From: Nocardioides potassii
GTDB taxonomy: Bacteria; Actinomycetota; Actinomycetes; Propionibacteriales; Nocardioidaceae
Direction: 5' to 3'
NCBI RefSeq assembly: GCF_021648885.1
Contig: NZ_JAKJHZ010000005.1
Coordinates: 682,001-746,000, forward strand
Length of the DNA: 64,000 nt
Shown piece by piece: positions 18,182-31,474 of the stretch. The notes under the pieces are model-generated. The model had not been told where the DNA came from, searched no databases, and was given only the letters and a program-made list of their open reading frames with translations. Position 1 is the stretch's first letter. Every line of letters begins with the position of its first letter. The position numbers were made by a program, and so were the translations under genes.

Positions 18182-18254
18182 AGCGGACAACGAGACTCGA
18201 ACTCGCGACCTCAACCTTGGCAAGGTTGCGCTCTACCAACTGAGCTATGTCCGC
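18182..18254 (-). tRNA. tRNA-Gly (GCC)
   Basis: 73 nt; acceptor GCGGACA pairs with TGTCCGC. The anticodon arm AACCT-TGCCA-AGGTT gives anticodon GCC. The D loop AGTTGGTA is standard. CCA is not encoded. First gene of the Gly-Cys-Val cluster. Confidence 0.95.
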
Positions 18255-18359
18255 CTGCAATTCCCGGCCGTTTCACCGGCCCGAAGTGCGAGTGGAACAG
18301 TAGTACATGGCTTCGGTCGGTCCAAAATCGGCCCCCCGTCGTCGTGTCCCACTGGCCCC

Positions 18360-18371
18360 TAGAGTGACGCC
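18360..18371 (+). promoter_or_regulatory. Leaderless -10 box of pabC
   Basis: TAGAGT (18360-18365) lies 6 nt before the ATG at 18372, and no ribosome-binding site is present. Confidence 0.5.
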
Positions 18372-19190
18372 ATGCGCGCATGGCTCAACGGCGAACTGCT
18401 CACCGATCCCACCGCCGGGGCCGTCGCGGTCACCGACCACGGGTTCACCGTCGGCGACGGGGTGTTCGAGGCGGTCAAGACGCTGTCCGGCACGCCGTTC
18501 GCGCTCGGGCGCCACCTCGAGCGGTTGGAGCGAAGCGCCGCCGGACTGGGGCTGCCGGCTCCCGACCTCGACGACGTACGACGCGGAGTCGAGGCGGTCA
18601 CCGGCGACGCGCCGATCGGTCGGTTGCGGATCACCTACAGCGCCGGTCCGCACCCGATGGGCTCGGGCCGTGGCGGCGGGCCGCCGACCCTCGTCGTGGC
18701 GTGGAGCGCGATCGACTTCGCGCCGGCGGAGACAACGGTCGTCACCGTCCCGTGGACCCGCAACGAGCACGGCGCCACCGCCGGCCTCAAGACGACGTCG
18801 TACGCCGACAACGTGATCGCGCTCGCCCACGCCGTCGAGCGCGGGGGGAGCGAGGCGGTCTTCGCCAACACCGCGGGCAACCTGTGCGAGGGCACCGGCA
18901 CCAACGTCTTCTACGTCGTCGACGGCGAGCTGCGGACGCCGACGCTGGCGTCGGGCTGCCTCGCGGGCGTGACCCGCGCCCTCGTCATCGAGTGGTGCGG
19001 GGCACGCGAGGTCGACGAGCCGCTGGCGGAGGTCGTGGCCAGTGCGAGCGAGGCGTTCCTGGCATCGACGACGCGCGACGTGCAGGCGATCTCGCGGTGG
19101 GACGAACGCGACCTCCCGTCGCCCGGCCCGGTCACCCAGCGGTGCGCTGAGACCTGGCGCACCCGCGAGGCTGAGACGATGGAACCGTGA
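18372..19190 (+). CDS. pabC: Aminodeoxychorismate lyase / class IV aminotransferase
   Basis: A PLP-dependent class IV aminotransferase-fold enzyme, most likely the lyase that yields p-aminobenzoate for folate. The 272-aa length and N-terminus [10 protein letters not shown] fit PabC better than IlvE (about 360 aa). The PLP lysine is K140 in [11 protein letters not shown], and the phosphate-binding segment [13 protein letters not shown] is intact. Its stop overlaps a 23-codon ORF and then hisI, so it heads a folate/His/Trp run in which chorismate use is a shared theme. D-amino acid aminotransferase or branched-chain activity cannot be excluded by sequence. Confidence 0.85.
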   Translation: MRAWLNGELLTDPTAGAVAVTDHGFTVGDGVFEAVKTLSGTPFALGRHLERLERSAAGLGLPAPDLDDVRRGVEAVTGDAPIGRLRITYSAGPHPMGSGRGGGPPTLVVAWSAIDFAPAETTVVTVPWTRNEHGATAGLKTTSYADNVIALAHAVERGGSEAVFANTAGNLCEGTGTNVFYVVDGELRTPTLASGCLAGVTRALVIEWCGAREVDEPLAEVVASASEAFLASTTRDVQAISRWDERDLPSPGPVTQRCAETWRTREAETMEP

Positions 19191-19258
19191 ACCTCACCCC
19201 ACGACGTTCTTCTCCTCCGCTTCGCTCCCCCGAACAACGCCGCGGAGGCCCCGAGTGA
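19187..19258 (+). CDS. Possible 23-aa ORF exactly bridging pabC and hisI
   Basis: A GTG that overlaps the pabC stop (GTGA at 19187-19190) opens a 23-codon frame rich in Arg, Pro and Ser (starting [11 protein letters not shown]). It ends in a TGA that overlaps the hisI GTG (GTGA at 19255-19258). The hisI ribosome-binding site GGAGG (19244-19248) lies inside it. It may be a translated linker that couples pabC to hisI translation, or coincidence in a stop-poor sequence. No Trp or His codons are present, so it is not a classical attenuator leader. Confidence 0.35.
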   Translation: MNLTPRRSSPPLRSPEQRRGGPE

Positions 19259-19605
19259 CGACGTTGGATGCACGGTTGAAGGACCGCTTGCGGCGCACGG
19301 CCGAGGGACTGGTGCCCGTGGTCGTGCAGCAGCAGGTGTCGGGCGAGGTGCTGATGCTCGCGTGGGTCGACGACGAGGCGCTGGCCCGCACGATCGACAC
19401 CGGGCGGGCGACGTACTGGTCGCGCTCGCGCCGGGAGTACTGGGCCAAGGGCGACACCTCCGGCCACGTCCAGCACGTCAAGGAGATCCGCCTGGACTGC
19501 GACGGCGACACCCTGCTCTTCGTGGTCGACCAGGTCGGTGCGGCCTGCCACACCGGCGACCACACGTGCTTCGACGCCGACCTGGTGCACCGCGTCGATG
19601 GCTGA
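19255..19605 (+). CDS. hisI: Phosphoribosyl-AMP cyclohydrolase
   Basis: Opens the adenine ring of PR-AMP in histidine synthesis. The 116-aa monofunctional form has the expected [21 protein letters not shown] and [11 protein letters not shown] blocks. The metal ligands are in [11 protein letters not shown], and the Cys residues in [13 protein letters not shown] bind zinc. The GTG start has GGAGG 6 nt upstream. It overlaps the following membrane protein gene by 8 bp. In many actinobacteria trpE stands between these two genes; here it is missing. Confidence 0.95.
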   Translation: MTTLDARLKDRLRRTAEGLVPVVVQQQVSGEVLMLAWVDDEALARTIDTGRATYWSRSRREYWAKGDTSGHVQHVKEIRLDCDGDTLLFVVDQVGAACHTGDHTCFDADLVHRVDG

Positions 19606-20224
19606 CGAGCAGCAGCCCGTGCCCGACCGACGACGTCGCACGTTCGGCCCGGTCGTCCTGCTGGGGGTGGCGTCCGCCGGCCTCGCGTCGGTCGCGGGCA
19701 CCAAGCCGTGGGTGTCGGGGGAGTCCGGCAGTATCAGGTCCGACGACGCCGGTGCGGTGGGCACCGCGCTGTCGCTCGACACCGTCGCCGAGTCGCCGCT
19801 CGCGGCGGCCCTCGCGCTCGTGCTGCTCGCGTGCTGGGGCGTCCTGCTCGTCACCCGCGGTCGCTTCCGGCAGGCGGTCGCCGTGCTCGCGCTGGTCACC
19901 GCCCTCGGGCTGGTGGCGGCCACGGTCGAGGCGTTCTGGCGCCTGCCCGGCGCCCTCGCCGACGCCCTCCGGGAGGTGTCGGGCGCCGATGCGGCGTCGA
20001 CGAGCCTCACCGCCTGGTACCCGGTCGCGCTGGTGGCGTCGTTCCTCGGCGCGGCCACCTCCCTGGCCGCGGTCCGCCTCGTCCGGTCCTGGCCCGAGAT
20101 GGGGACGAAGTACGACGCGCCGGCGGGCGCGCCGGGGGGCGGCGAGGCGGCGACCGGCGACCTGCCGACCGAGAACATCGACATCTGGAAGGCCCTCGAC
20201 GAGGGACGCGACCCGACCGCCTAG
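19598..20224 (+). CDS. Trp biosynthesis-associated membrane protein (TIGR02234 type)
   Basis: A 208-aa membrane protein recognised by position and pattern as the small integral membrane protein found with actinobacterial trp genes. It has about four hydrophobic segments ([66 protein letters not shown]). The first helix is followed by the family's KPWV segment, and the hydrophilic C-tail ends in [15 protein letters not shown]. Function unknown. The ATG overlaps the end of hisI. Confidence 0.8.
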   Translation: MADEQQPVPDRRRRTFGPVVLLGVASAGLASVAGTKPWVSGESGSIRSDDAGAVGTALSLDTVAESPLAAALALVLLACWGVLLVTRGRFRQAVAVLALVTALGLVAATVEAFWRLPGALADALREVSGADAASTSLTAWYPVALVASFLGAATSLAAVRLVRSWPEMGTKYDAPAGAPGGGEAATGDLPTENIDIWKALDEGRDPTA

Positions 20225-20268
20225 ACTTCCCCCAGCACACCGAGGCACCGACGAAGGAGCACCCCAGG

Positions 20269-20469
20269 ATGGCTGCAGGCCACGGCAACACCCCCGCTGC
20301 TTGGACCGCCGTCGCGGTCGGGATGCTCGGCTTCGTCATCGGCAGCGTCGCGCTGCTGCGCTCCGAGGCGCAGATGACGCTACTGTGGATCGGGATCATC
20401 ATCGCCCTCCTCGCCTTCCCGCTGTTCCTCGTGCTCTCCAAGCTCGGCTTCAACGCCTCCGACCACTGA
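20269..20469 (+). CDS. HGxxPAAW family membrane protein
   Basis: A 66-aa protein with the name-giving motif HGNTPAAW at residues 5-12 and two membrane helices (VAVGMLGFVIGSVALL and LLWIGIIIALLAFPLFLVL). This family is almost always found beside trp genes in actinobacteria; its role is unknown. AAGGAG upstream supports the ATG. Confidence 0.88.
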   Translation: MAAGHGNTPAAWTAVAVGMLGFVIGSVALLRSEAQMTLLWIGIIIALLAFPLFLVLSKLGFNASDH

Positions 20470-20547
20470 CGAGCGCCCTCACGGGACCACGTCCGCCCGC
20501 TGGGCACCGATCCCGCGCGGACTGGTGCCGGGTGAGAGGCTGAACCC

Positions 20548-21345
20548 ATGCCTGCGACCGCTTCCGTGCTCGACGACATCGTCGCCGGAGTGCGAGAGGA
20601 CCTCGCCCGGCGCGAGGCCGCGCTCCCGATCAACGAGCTGCGGGCCCACCTCGCCGACGCCCCGGCGCCCCGCGACCCGATGCCGCACTTCCGCGCGCGC
20701 GGCTCGAGCGTCATCGCCGAGGTCAAGCGACGCAGCCCCAGCAAGGGCGACCTGGCCGACATCCCCGATCCCGCGGTGCTCGCCGCGGCCTACGCCCGCG
20801 GCGGCGCGGCCGCGATCTCCGTCCTCACCGAGGAGCGTCGTTTCGGCGGCAGCCTCGACGACCTCCGCGCCGTACGGGCGGCGGTCGACACCCCGCTGCT
20901 GCGCAAGGACTTCATCGTCGAGACCTACCAGCTCGTCGAGGCACGCGCCGCCGGCGCCGACCTCGCGCTGCTGATCGTCGCGGCGCTCGACGACGACACC
21001 CTGCGCCGCCTGCACGACGAGGCGAGCGAGCTCGGCCTCACCGTCCTGGTCGAGGTCCACGACGAGGGGGAGGCCGAGCGGGCGCAGGCGCTGGACGCCG
21101 GGCTGATCGGCGTCAACAGCCGCAACCTCAAGACCCTCGAGGTCGACCCCGACGTGTTCGGCCGCCTCGCCCCGCAGATCCACGCCGACGTCGTGAAGGT
21201 CGCCGAGAGCGGCATCACCGGCGTCGCCGACGTCCAGCGCTTCGTGAGCGAGGGTGCCGACGTGGTCCTCGTCGGCGAGGCACTGGTCAAGGACGGCGAC
21301 CCCGAGGCCGCCGTACGCGCGATGACAGGAGTGACAGCACCGTGA
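20548..21345 (+). CDS. trpC: Indole-3-glycerol phosphate synthase
   Basis: Ring-closing step of tryptophan synthesis. A 265-aa TIM barrel with the catalytic Lys in [13 protein letters not shown], the [12 protein letters not shown] loop, LLRKDFIV, and the phosphate-binding [14 protein letters not shown] segment. A GAGGCT box 6 nt before the ATG hints at its own leaderless promoter. Its TGA overlaps the trpB GTG by 4 bp. Confidence 0.97.
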   Translation: MPATASVLDDIVAGVREDLARREAALPINELRAHLADAPAPRDPMPHFRARGSSVIAEVKRRSPSKGDLADIPDPAVLAAAYARGGAAAISVLTEERRFGGSLDDLRAVRAAVDTPLLRKDFIVETYQLVEARAAGADLALLIVAALDDDTLRRLHDEASELGLTVLVEVHDEGEAERAQALDAGLIGVNSRNLKTLEVDPDVFGRLAPQIHADVVKVAESGITGVADVQRFVSEGADVVLVGEALVKDGDPEAAVRAMTGVTAP

Positions 21346-22628
21346 GCCAGGTCCAGGAGAGGCAGAAGAGCCGGTACGACGCGGACGACCGCGGCTACTT
21401 CGGCGGCACGTGGGGCGGGCGCTTCATGCCCGAGGCCCTCGTCGCGGCCCTCGACGAGCTGACCGACGCCTGGCACGAGGCGATGGCCGACGAGGCGTTC
21501 GTGAGCGAGTTCGAGCGGGTGCTGCGCGACTACGCCGGCACGCCCAGCCAGCTCTACCTGGCCGAGCGGCTCTCGAAGAAGGTCGGCGCCCGCGTCCTGC
21601 TCAAGCGCGAGGACCTCAACCACACCGGGGCCCACAAGATCCGCAACGTGATGGGCCAGGCCCTCCTCACCAAGCGGATGGGCAAGACGCGCGTGATCGC
21701 CGAGACCGGCGCGGGCCAGCACGGCGTCGCGAGCGCCACCGCTGCCGCCTACTTCGACCTCGACTGCACCGTCTACATGGGCGCCGTCGACACCCGCCGC
21801 CAGGCGCTCAACGTCGCGCGTATGCAGCTGCTCGGCGCGAAGGTCGTCCCCGTCGAGTCCGGCAGCGCGACGCTCAAGGACGCGATCAACGAGGCGCTGC
21901 GCGACTGGGTCGCCAGCGTCGACCACACGGCATACCTGTTCGGCACCGCAGCCGGCCCGCACCCGTTCCCGAGCATGGTGCGCGACTTCTGCCGCGGCAT
22001 CGGTGACGAGGCGCGCGCCCAGTGCCTGGACCAGTACGGCGTCCTGCCGGACGCCGTCGCGGCCTGCGTCGGCGGCGGCTCCAACGCCATCGGCATCTTC
22101 ACCGCGTTCCTCGAGGACGAGGGCGTCGAGATCCACGGCTTCGAGCCCGGGGGCGACGGCGTGGAGACCGGCCGCCACGCGGCGACGATCCACGCCGGGG
22201 AGGCGGGCGTCCTCCACGGTGCCCGCACCTACGTGCTGCAGGACGAGGACGGCCAGACGGTCGAGTCGCACTCGATCTCGGCGGGCCTCGACTATCCCGG
22301 CGTCGGCCCGCAGCACTCGCTCCTCGCGGCGACCGGGCGGGCGACGTACACGCCCGTGACGGACGCCGAGGCGATGGACGCGATGGCGCTGCTCAGCCGC
22401 ACCGAGGGGATCATCCCGGCCATCGAGTCGGCGCACGCCCTCGCCGGCGCCCTCGAGGTGGCCAAGCGCCTCGGTGCCGAGAAGGGTCCCGACGCGACGA
22501 TCATCGTGAACCTGAGCGGTCGCGGCGACAAGGACATGGGCACGGCCATCGAGTGGTTCGGGCTCGGCGACGCCGAGGAGGGCCCGGAGGCCGACCTCGA
22601 CCAGACGGAGACGGTGACCCAGCAGTGA
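21342..22628 (+). CDS. trpB: Tryptophan synthase beta chain
   Basis: Condenses indole with serine. The 428-aa TrpB1-type protein begins with the family N-terminus [15 protein letters not shown]. The PLP lysine is K99 in [10 protein letters not shown]. The [10 protein letters not shown] loop, the glycine-rich [10 protein letters not shown] phosphate loop and NLSGRGDKD are all present. It overlaps trpC and trpA by 4 bp each, consistent with stoichiometric coupled translation of the alpha2-beta2 complex. The C-terminus carries a short acidic tail. Confidence 0.98.
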   Translation: MSQVQERQKSRYDADDRGYFGGTWGGRFMPEALVAALDELTDAWHEAMADEAFVSEFERVLRDYAGTPSQLYLAERLSKKVGARVLLKREDLNHTGAHKIRNVMGQALLTKRMGKTRVIAETGAGQHGVASATAAAYFDLDCTVYMGAVDTRRQALNVARMQLLGAKVVPVESGSATLKDAINEALRDWVASVDHTAYLFGTAAGPHPFPSMVRDFCRGIGDEARAQCLDQYGVLPDAVAACVGGGSNAIGIFTAFLEDEGVEIHGFEPGGDGVETGRHAATIHAGEAGVLHGARTYVLQDEDGQTVESHSISAGLDYPGVGPQHSLLAATGRATYTPVTDAEAMDAMALLSRTEGIIPAIESAHALAGALEVAKRLGAEKGPDATIIVNLSGRGDKDMGTAIEWFGLGDAEEGPEADLDQTETVTQQ

Positions 22629-23431
22629 CCTCGACGAGCGCCGCCTTCGAGAAGGCACGAGCGGAGGACCGGGCCGCCCTGATCGGCTACCTGCCCGCCG
22701 GCTACCCGACGGTCGACGGCTCGATCAAGGCCCTCCAGGTGCTGGTCGAGGCCGGGTGCGACGCGATCGAGATCGGGCTGCCCTACAGCGACCCGGTGAT
22801 GGACGGCCCGACGATCCAGGCCGCCGCCCAGGCCGCGCTGGACGGCGGCGTCCGGACGAGCGACGTGCTGCGGGTGGTCGAGGCCGTCGCCGGCACCGGC
22901 GTCCCGACGCTGGTGATGACCTACTGGAACCCGATCGAGCGCTACGGGGTCGAGCGGTGGGCCACCGACCTCGCGGCCGCCGGGGGAGCGGGCATGATCA
23001 CGCCCGACATCACCCCCGACCACGGCAGCGCCTGGATCGAGGCCGCGGACGCCCACGACCTCGACAAGGTCTTCCTGGTCGCGCCGAGCTCGACCGACGA
23101 CCGGATCTCGATGACGGCGACGCAGAGCCGCGGGTTCGTCTACGCCGCGGCCGTGATGGGGGTGACCGGCGCGCGTGAGGCGACGTCCGACCTCGCCGGA
23201 CCGCTCGTGCGCCGCGTGCGCGCCAGCGGCGACATCCCGGTGGCCGTCGGCATCGGCGTCAGCACCGGCGACCAGGCCGCCGAGGTGGCGGGCTTCGCCG
23301 ACGGCGTCATCGTGGGCTCGGCCTTCGTGCGCGCGCTGCTCGACCACCCCGACGACGAGGCCGCGGGCCTCGAGGCCCTGCGCACGCTGACCACCGATCT
23401 CGCCGAGGGCGTCCGCCGTGCCGCGAGGTAG
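22625..23431 (+). CDS. trpA: Tryptophan synthase alpha chain
   Basis: Cleaves indole-3-glycerol phosphate to indole for channelling to TrpB. The 268-aa TIM barrel has both catalytic acids at their canonical numbers, E49 ([11 protein letters not shown]) and D60, and the phosphate site [10 protein letters not shown]. The GTG start overlaps the trpB stop as GTGA. Its 3' end overlaps the SCO gene by 14 bp. Confidence 0.98.
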   Translation: MTSTSAAFEKARAEDRAALIGYLPAGYPTVDGSIKALQVLVEAGCDAIEIGLPYSDPVMDGPTIQAAAQAALDGGVRTSDVLRVVEAVAGTGVPTLVMTYWNPIERYGVERWATDLAAAGGAGMITPDITPDHGSAWIEAADAHDLDKVFLVAPSSTDDRISMTATQSRGFVYAAAVMGVTGAREATSDLAGPLVRRVRASGDIPVAVGIGVSTGDQAAEVAGFADGVIVGSAFVRALLDHPDDEAAGLEALRTLTTDLAEGVRRAAR

Positions 23432-24047
23432 TCGCGCCGCGCGCGGCGCCGTCGTCGCCGCGGTCCTGCTCGGCCTGTCCGGCCTGCTGGCCGCCTGCGG
23501 CGGGAGCGGGCAGGCGGCCACGACCGAGCTCACCGGCACGCGTCTCGACCCGCCGTTCGACGTCTCCTCCACACCGCTGGTCGACACCAGCGGGGCGTCG
23601 TACAGCCTCACGGAGGACACCGACAAGGACCTGACGCTGGTCTTCTTCGGCTACACCAACTGCCCCGACATCTGCGGCCAGGTGATGGCCACCCTCGCCG
23701 GCACGCTCGCCCGGCTCGACGACGCGCAGAAGGACCGGCTCGACGTCGTCTTCGTGACCACCGACCCCGCGCGCGACGACGAGGCGACGGTCGAGAAGTA
23801 CGTCGACGCGTTCGACCCCAGCATCATCGGCGTGACCGGCGACCTCGACGACATCATCGAGGTCGGCCGCAGCATGGCGGTGGCCGTCGACAAGGGCGAG
23901 AAGCTGCCCAGCGGCGGCTACGAGGTCACCCACGGCACCCAGGTGCTCGCCATCGACCGGTCCGACACGACGCCGGTCTACTGGAACGCCACCGTGTCGC
24001 AGGCCCAGCTGGCCCACGACGTCACCGTGCTGCTCGACGAGGACTGA
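23418..24047 (+). CDS. SCO1/SenC family copper-binding lipoprotein
   Basis: Thioredoxin-fold lipoprotein on the outer face of the membrane, associated in the family with cytochrome oxidase Cu-A assembly. The lipobox SGLLAAC places the lipidated Cys at residue 27. The Cu-binding CPDIC is at residues 82-86 and the conserved His is in EVTHG (H172). 209 aa. It overlaps trpA and lies 6 bp before lgt, the enzyme that would lipidate it. Confidence 0.92.
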   Translation: MPRGSRAARGAVVAAVLLGLSGLLAACGGSGQAATTELTGTRLDPPFDVSSTPLVDTSGASYSLTEDTDKDLTLVFFGYTNCPDICGQVMATLAGTLARLDDAQKDRLDVVFVTTDPARDDEATVEKYVDAFDPSIIGVTGDLDDIIEVGRSMAVAVDKGEKLPSGGYEVTHGTQVLAIDRSDTTPVYWNATVSQAQLAHDVTVLLDED

Positions 24048-24053
24048 CGAGGA

Positions 24054-25100
24054 ATGATGGCCCCCATGCTCGACGTGTCCCCGCTCGTGACGCTCATGTC
24101 CATCCCGAGCCCCTCGGAGGGCGTGTGGCACCTCGGTCCGGTGCCGATCCGCGCCTACGCGCTGTGCATCATCGCGGGCATCGTCCTGGCGATCTGGATC
24201 GGCGAGCGCCGCTGGATCGCCCGCGGCGGGGCGGCCGGCGAGGTCAGCGACCTGGCGATCTGGGCGGTGCCGTTCGGCCTGGTCGGCGGCCGGCTCTACC
24301 ACGTCATCACCGACTGGCACCTCTACTTCGGCGAGGACAAGAACCCGGTCACGGCGCTCTACGTCTGGCGCGGGGGCCTCGGCATCTGGGGTGCGATCGC
24401 CCTGGGTGCCGTCGGTGTGTGGATCGGCGCGCGGCAGCGCGGCATCAAGCTCCTGCCGCTGCTGGACGCGCTGGCTCCCGGCGTGCTGGTCGCGCAGGCG
24501 CTCGGCCGCTGGGGCAACTGGTTCAACCAGGAGCTCTACGGGCGGCCCACCGACCTGCCGTGGGGCCTCGAGATCGACCCGAACCTGGACGACGGGGTGC
24601 GCTCGCAGTTCGGTCCCGGCGTCCTGTTCCACCCGACCTTCCTCTACGAGTGCCTGTGGAACCTCGCTGCGTTCGCTGTCCTCGTCTGGCTGGACCGGCG
24701 CTACAAGCTGGGCCACGGCCGGGTCGTCGCGCTCTACGTGATGCTCTACACCGCCGGCCGCGGCTGGATCGAGTACCTCCGCATCGACAACGTGCAGATG
24801 AACAACGTGCTCGGCCTGCGGCTCAACGTGTGGACCTCGATCGTGCTCTTCGTGCTGGCCGCCGTCTTCTACCTCTGGTCCGCCCGCCGGCACCCGGGAC
24901 GCGAGGAGGTCGTCCGGACCCGTCCGCTCGACGACGACGCCGACCACGCCGCCGACGAGCAGGCCGGGGAGAGGGCCGACGAGAACGGCGACGAGAACGG
25001 CGACGAGAACGGCGACGAGAACGGCGACGAGCAGGCCGACGAAGAGGCCGATCAGCATGCCGAGGCAGAGCGCCGGGAGAAGGCCGGTCCCACGGCCTGA
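24054..25100 (+). CDS. lgt: Prolipoprotein diacylglyceryl transferase
   Basis: Transfers diacylglyceryl to the lipobox Cys of prelipoproteins in the membrane. Seven or so helices; [11 protein letters not shown] and the signature [15 protein letters not shown] are intact, as is the [11 protein letters not shown] segment. Length 348 aa because of a long hydrophilic acidic C-terminal tail (from about residue 290) containing four exact DENG repeats. Such tails are seen in other actinobacterial Lgt proteins. The two leading Met codons leave the start slightly uncertain. Confidence 0.95.
   Translation: MMAPMLDVSPLVTLMSIPSPSEGVWHLGPVPIRAYALCIIAGIVLAIWIGERRWIARGGAAGEVSDLAIWAVPFGLVGGRLYHVITDWHLYFGEDKNPVTALYVWRGGLGIWGAIALGAVGVWIGARQRGIKLLPLLDALAPGVLVAQALGRWGNWFNQELYGRPTDLPWGLEIDPNLDDGVRSQFGPGVLFHPTFLYECLWNLAAFAVLVWLDRRYKLGHGRVVALYVMLYTAGRGWIEYLRIDNVQMNNVLGLRLNVWTSIVLFVLAAVFYLWSARRHPGREEVVRTRPLDDDADHAADEQAGERADENGDENGDENGDENGDEQADEEADQHAEAERREKAGPTA
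24978..25031 (+). repeat. Tandem 12-bp repeat GACGAGAACGGC x4 inside lgt
   Basis: Four exact copies (24978-25025) and a half copy encode (DENG)4-DE in the C-terminal tail of Lgt. The unit is a multiple of three, so copy-number change would alter tail length without a frameshift. Confidence 0.95.
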
Positions 25101-25246
25101 AACGACGCTCCCCGGTGGCTTTCACCGGTGATAGGTTCCGTGGTGCTCGGGCCAACGTCGTCCCCAGCGGATCCGCCCACCCCTCGCCAGCCGCGGCCCA
25201 GCACGACCGGGTCGCTCGACTGGCGGAGACGACGACGGGAGAACCA

Positions 25247-29830
<4,584 letters not shown>

Positions 29831-29865
29831 CCGAGCAAGTGGCACCCAGCGGGAAGGTAGGCACC

Positions 29866-31326
29866 ATGGCTGACCCGAAGGGCTTCCTCAAGCACGGACG
29901 CGAGGTCGCCTCGCGCCGCGAGGTCGCCGAGCGCGTGAACGACTGGGACGAGGTCTACCCCGACGGCATCGGCCGCGCGCTGCTGCCGATCATCAACACG
30001 CAGGCCAGCCGCTGCATGGACTGCGGGATCCCGTTCTGCCACCAGGGCTGCCCGCTGGGCAACATCATCCCGGAGTGGAACGACCTGGTCTGGCGTGACG
30101 ACTGGGACGGCGCGATGGACCGGCTCCACGCGACCAACAACTTCCCGGAGTTCACCGGGCGGCTGTGCCCCGCGCCGTGCGAGAGCGCCTGCGTCCTGGG
30201 GATCAACCAGGACCCGGTCACGATCAAGAACGTCGAGGTCTCGATCATCGACCGCGCCTGGGGCTCGGGCTACGTCCGTCCGCAGCCGCCGGAGTGGTTG
30301 TCGGGCAAGACCGTCGCGGTGATCGGCTCCGGCCCGGCCGGGCTGGCCGCCGCCCAGCAGCTCACCCGCGCCGGCCATACCGTCGCGGTCTACGAGCGAG
30401 CCGACAAGATCGGCGGGCTGCTGCGCTACGGCATCCCCGAGTTCAAGATGGAGAAGAAGCACCTCGACCGGCGCCTCGACCAGATGCGCCGCGAGGGCAC
30501 GGTCTTCCGCGCCGGCGTCACCGTGGGCGACGAGTCCTTCACCGGCCCGCAGCTGCTCGCCCGCTACGACGCGGTCGTGCTGGCGATGGGCGCGACCCAC
30601 GCCCGCGACCTCCCGGCCACCGGCCGTGAGCTCGGCGGCATCCACCAGGCGATGGAGTTCCTGCCGCAGGGCAACCGCGCGTCGCTCGGCGAGGAGGTGC
30701 AGGACCAGATCCTCGCCACCGGCAAGGACGTCGTCATCATCGGCGGCGGCGACACCGGAGCGGACTGCCTCGGCACCTCCATCCGCCAGGGGGCCCGCTC
30801 CATCACGCAGCTGGAGATCATGCCGCGTCCCGGCGAGGACCGCCCCGCGGGCCAGCCGTGGCCGACGTACCCCATGACGTTCAAGGTCTCCTCGGCCCAC
30901 GAGGAGGGCGGGGAGCGGGTGTACGCCGTCTCGACGCAGGAGTTCGTCGGCGACGCCGACGGCAACGTGGCCGCGCTGCGCCTCGTCGAGGTGGACGCGA
31001 AGTTCCAGCCGGTCGAGGGCAGCGAGCGCGAGATCCCCGCTCAGCTGGTGCTGCTCGCGATGGGCTTCGTCGGCCCGGAGAAGGCCGGACTCGTCGAGCA
31101 GCTCGAGGTCGAGCTCGACGAGCGCGGCAACGTCAAGCGCGACGCGTCGTACGCCTCCTCGGTCCCGGGCGTGTTCGTCGCCGGCGACGTGGGGCGCGGC
31201 CAGTCGCTGATCGTCTGGGCGATCGCCGAGGGCCGCAGCGCCGCCGCGGCCGTGGACGCCTACCTCACCGGCTCCACCACGCTCCCCGCGCCCATCAAGC
31301 CGCACGAGCGTCCGCTCGTCGTCTGA
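29866..31326 (+). CDS. gltD: Glutamate synthase small subunit
   Basis: Supplies electrons from NADPH through Fe-S clusters and FAD to GltB. The 486-aa protein has N-terminal Cys clusters (CMDCGIPFCHQGC and CPAPCESACVLG), the FAD motif VIGSGPAGLAAAQ and the NADPH motif IIGGGDTGADC. The C-terminal GDVGRGQSLIVWAI is typical. The ATG at 29866 is preceded by GGGAAGG. An identical ATGGCTGACC lies 43 bp upstream, at the end of gltB, but opens only a 16-codon frame. Confidence 0.97.
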   Translation: MADPKGFLKHGREVASRREVAERVNDWDEVYPDGIGRALLPIINTQASRCMDCGIPFCHQGCPLGNIIPEWNDLVWRDDWDGAMDRLHATNNFPEFTGRLCPAPCESACVLGINQDPVTIKNVEVSIIDRAWGSGYVRPQPPEWLSGKTVAVIGSGPAGLAAAQQLTRAGHTVAVYERADKIGGLLRYGIPEFKMEKKHLDRRLDQMRREGTVFRAGVTVGDESFTGPQLLARYDAVVLAMGATHARDLPATGRELGGIHQAMEFLPQGNRASLGEEVQDQILATGKDVVIIGGGDTGADCLGTSIRQGARSITQLEIMPRPGEDRPAGQPWPTYPMTFKVSSAHEEGGERVYAVSTQEFVGDADGNVAALRLVEVDAKFQPVEGSEREIPAQLVLLAMGFVGPEKAGLVEQLEVELDERGNVKRDASYASSVPGVFVAGDVGRGQSLIVWAIAEGRSAAAAVDAYLTGSTTLPAPIKPHERPLVV

Positions 31327-31338
31327 TCGGCGAACTCT

Positions 31339-31414
31339 GCTGTAACGCCGGGTTAGGTGCTCTTCCCCCTATCTTCCTCCGGGGTGGAGAGAGCACGTAA
31401 CCCGGCGTTACAGC
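31339..31414. repeat. 25-bp inverted repeat with 26-nt loop between gltD and pyk
   Basis: The arms 31339-31363 and 31390-31414 are complementary at 24 of 25 positions. Each arm also holds a smaller dyad of the form GTAAC-N5-GTTAC (31398-31412 is perfect). The position fits a terminator for gltBD, but the loop is long and no T-run follows. The internal dyads resemble a protein-binding site, so a paired operator upstream of pyk is an alternative. Confidence 0.75.
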
Positions 31415-31439
31415 GCGTCCGCGTGTTGGGCGAGGCTTG

Positions 31440-31474
31440 CTTGGAACGATCCAAGACACGCTAGGCTGAGGTAC
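31440..31474 (+). promoter_or_regulatory. pyk promoter with palindrome
   Basis: TAGGCT (31462-31467) lies 7 nt before the pyk GTG, fitting a leaderless start. Just upstream, CTTGGAACGATCCAAG (31440-31455) is a perfect 6-bp inverted repeat with a 4-nt spacer, overlapping the expected -35 zone, so it may be an operator. Confidence 0.5.

Noticed and set aside
24978..25031. 12-bp repeats as an iteron or CRISPR
   Set aside because: They lie inside lgt and encode an in-frame DENG tail; the unit is far too short and has no spacers.
31339..31414. Inverted repeat as the ends of a miniature transposable element
   Set aside because: The interior is only 26 nt, and I see no target-site duplication flanking the arms.
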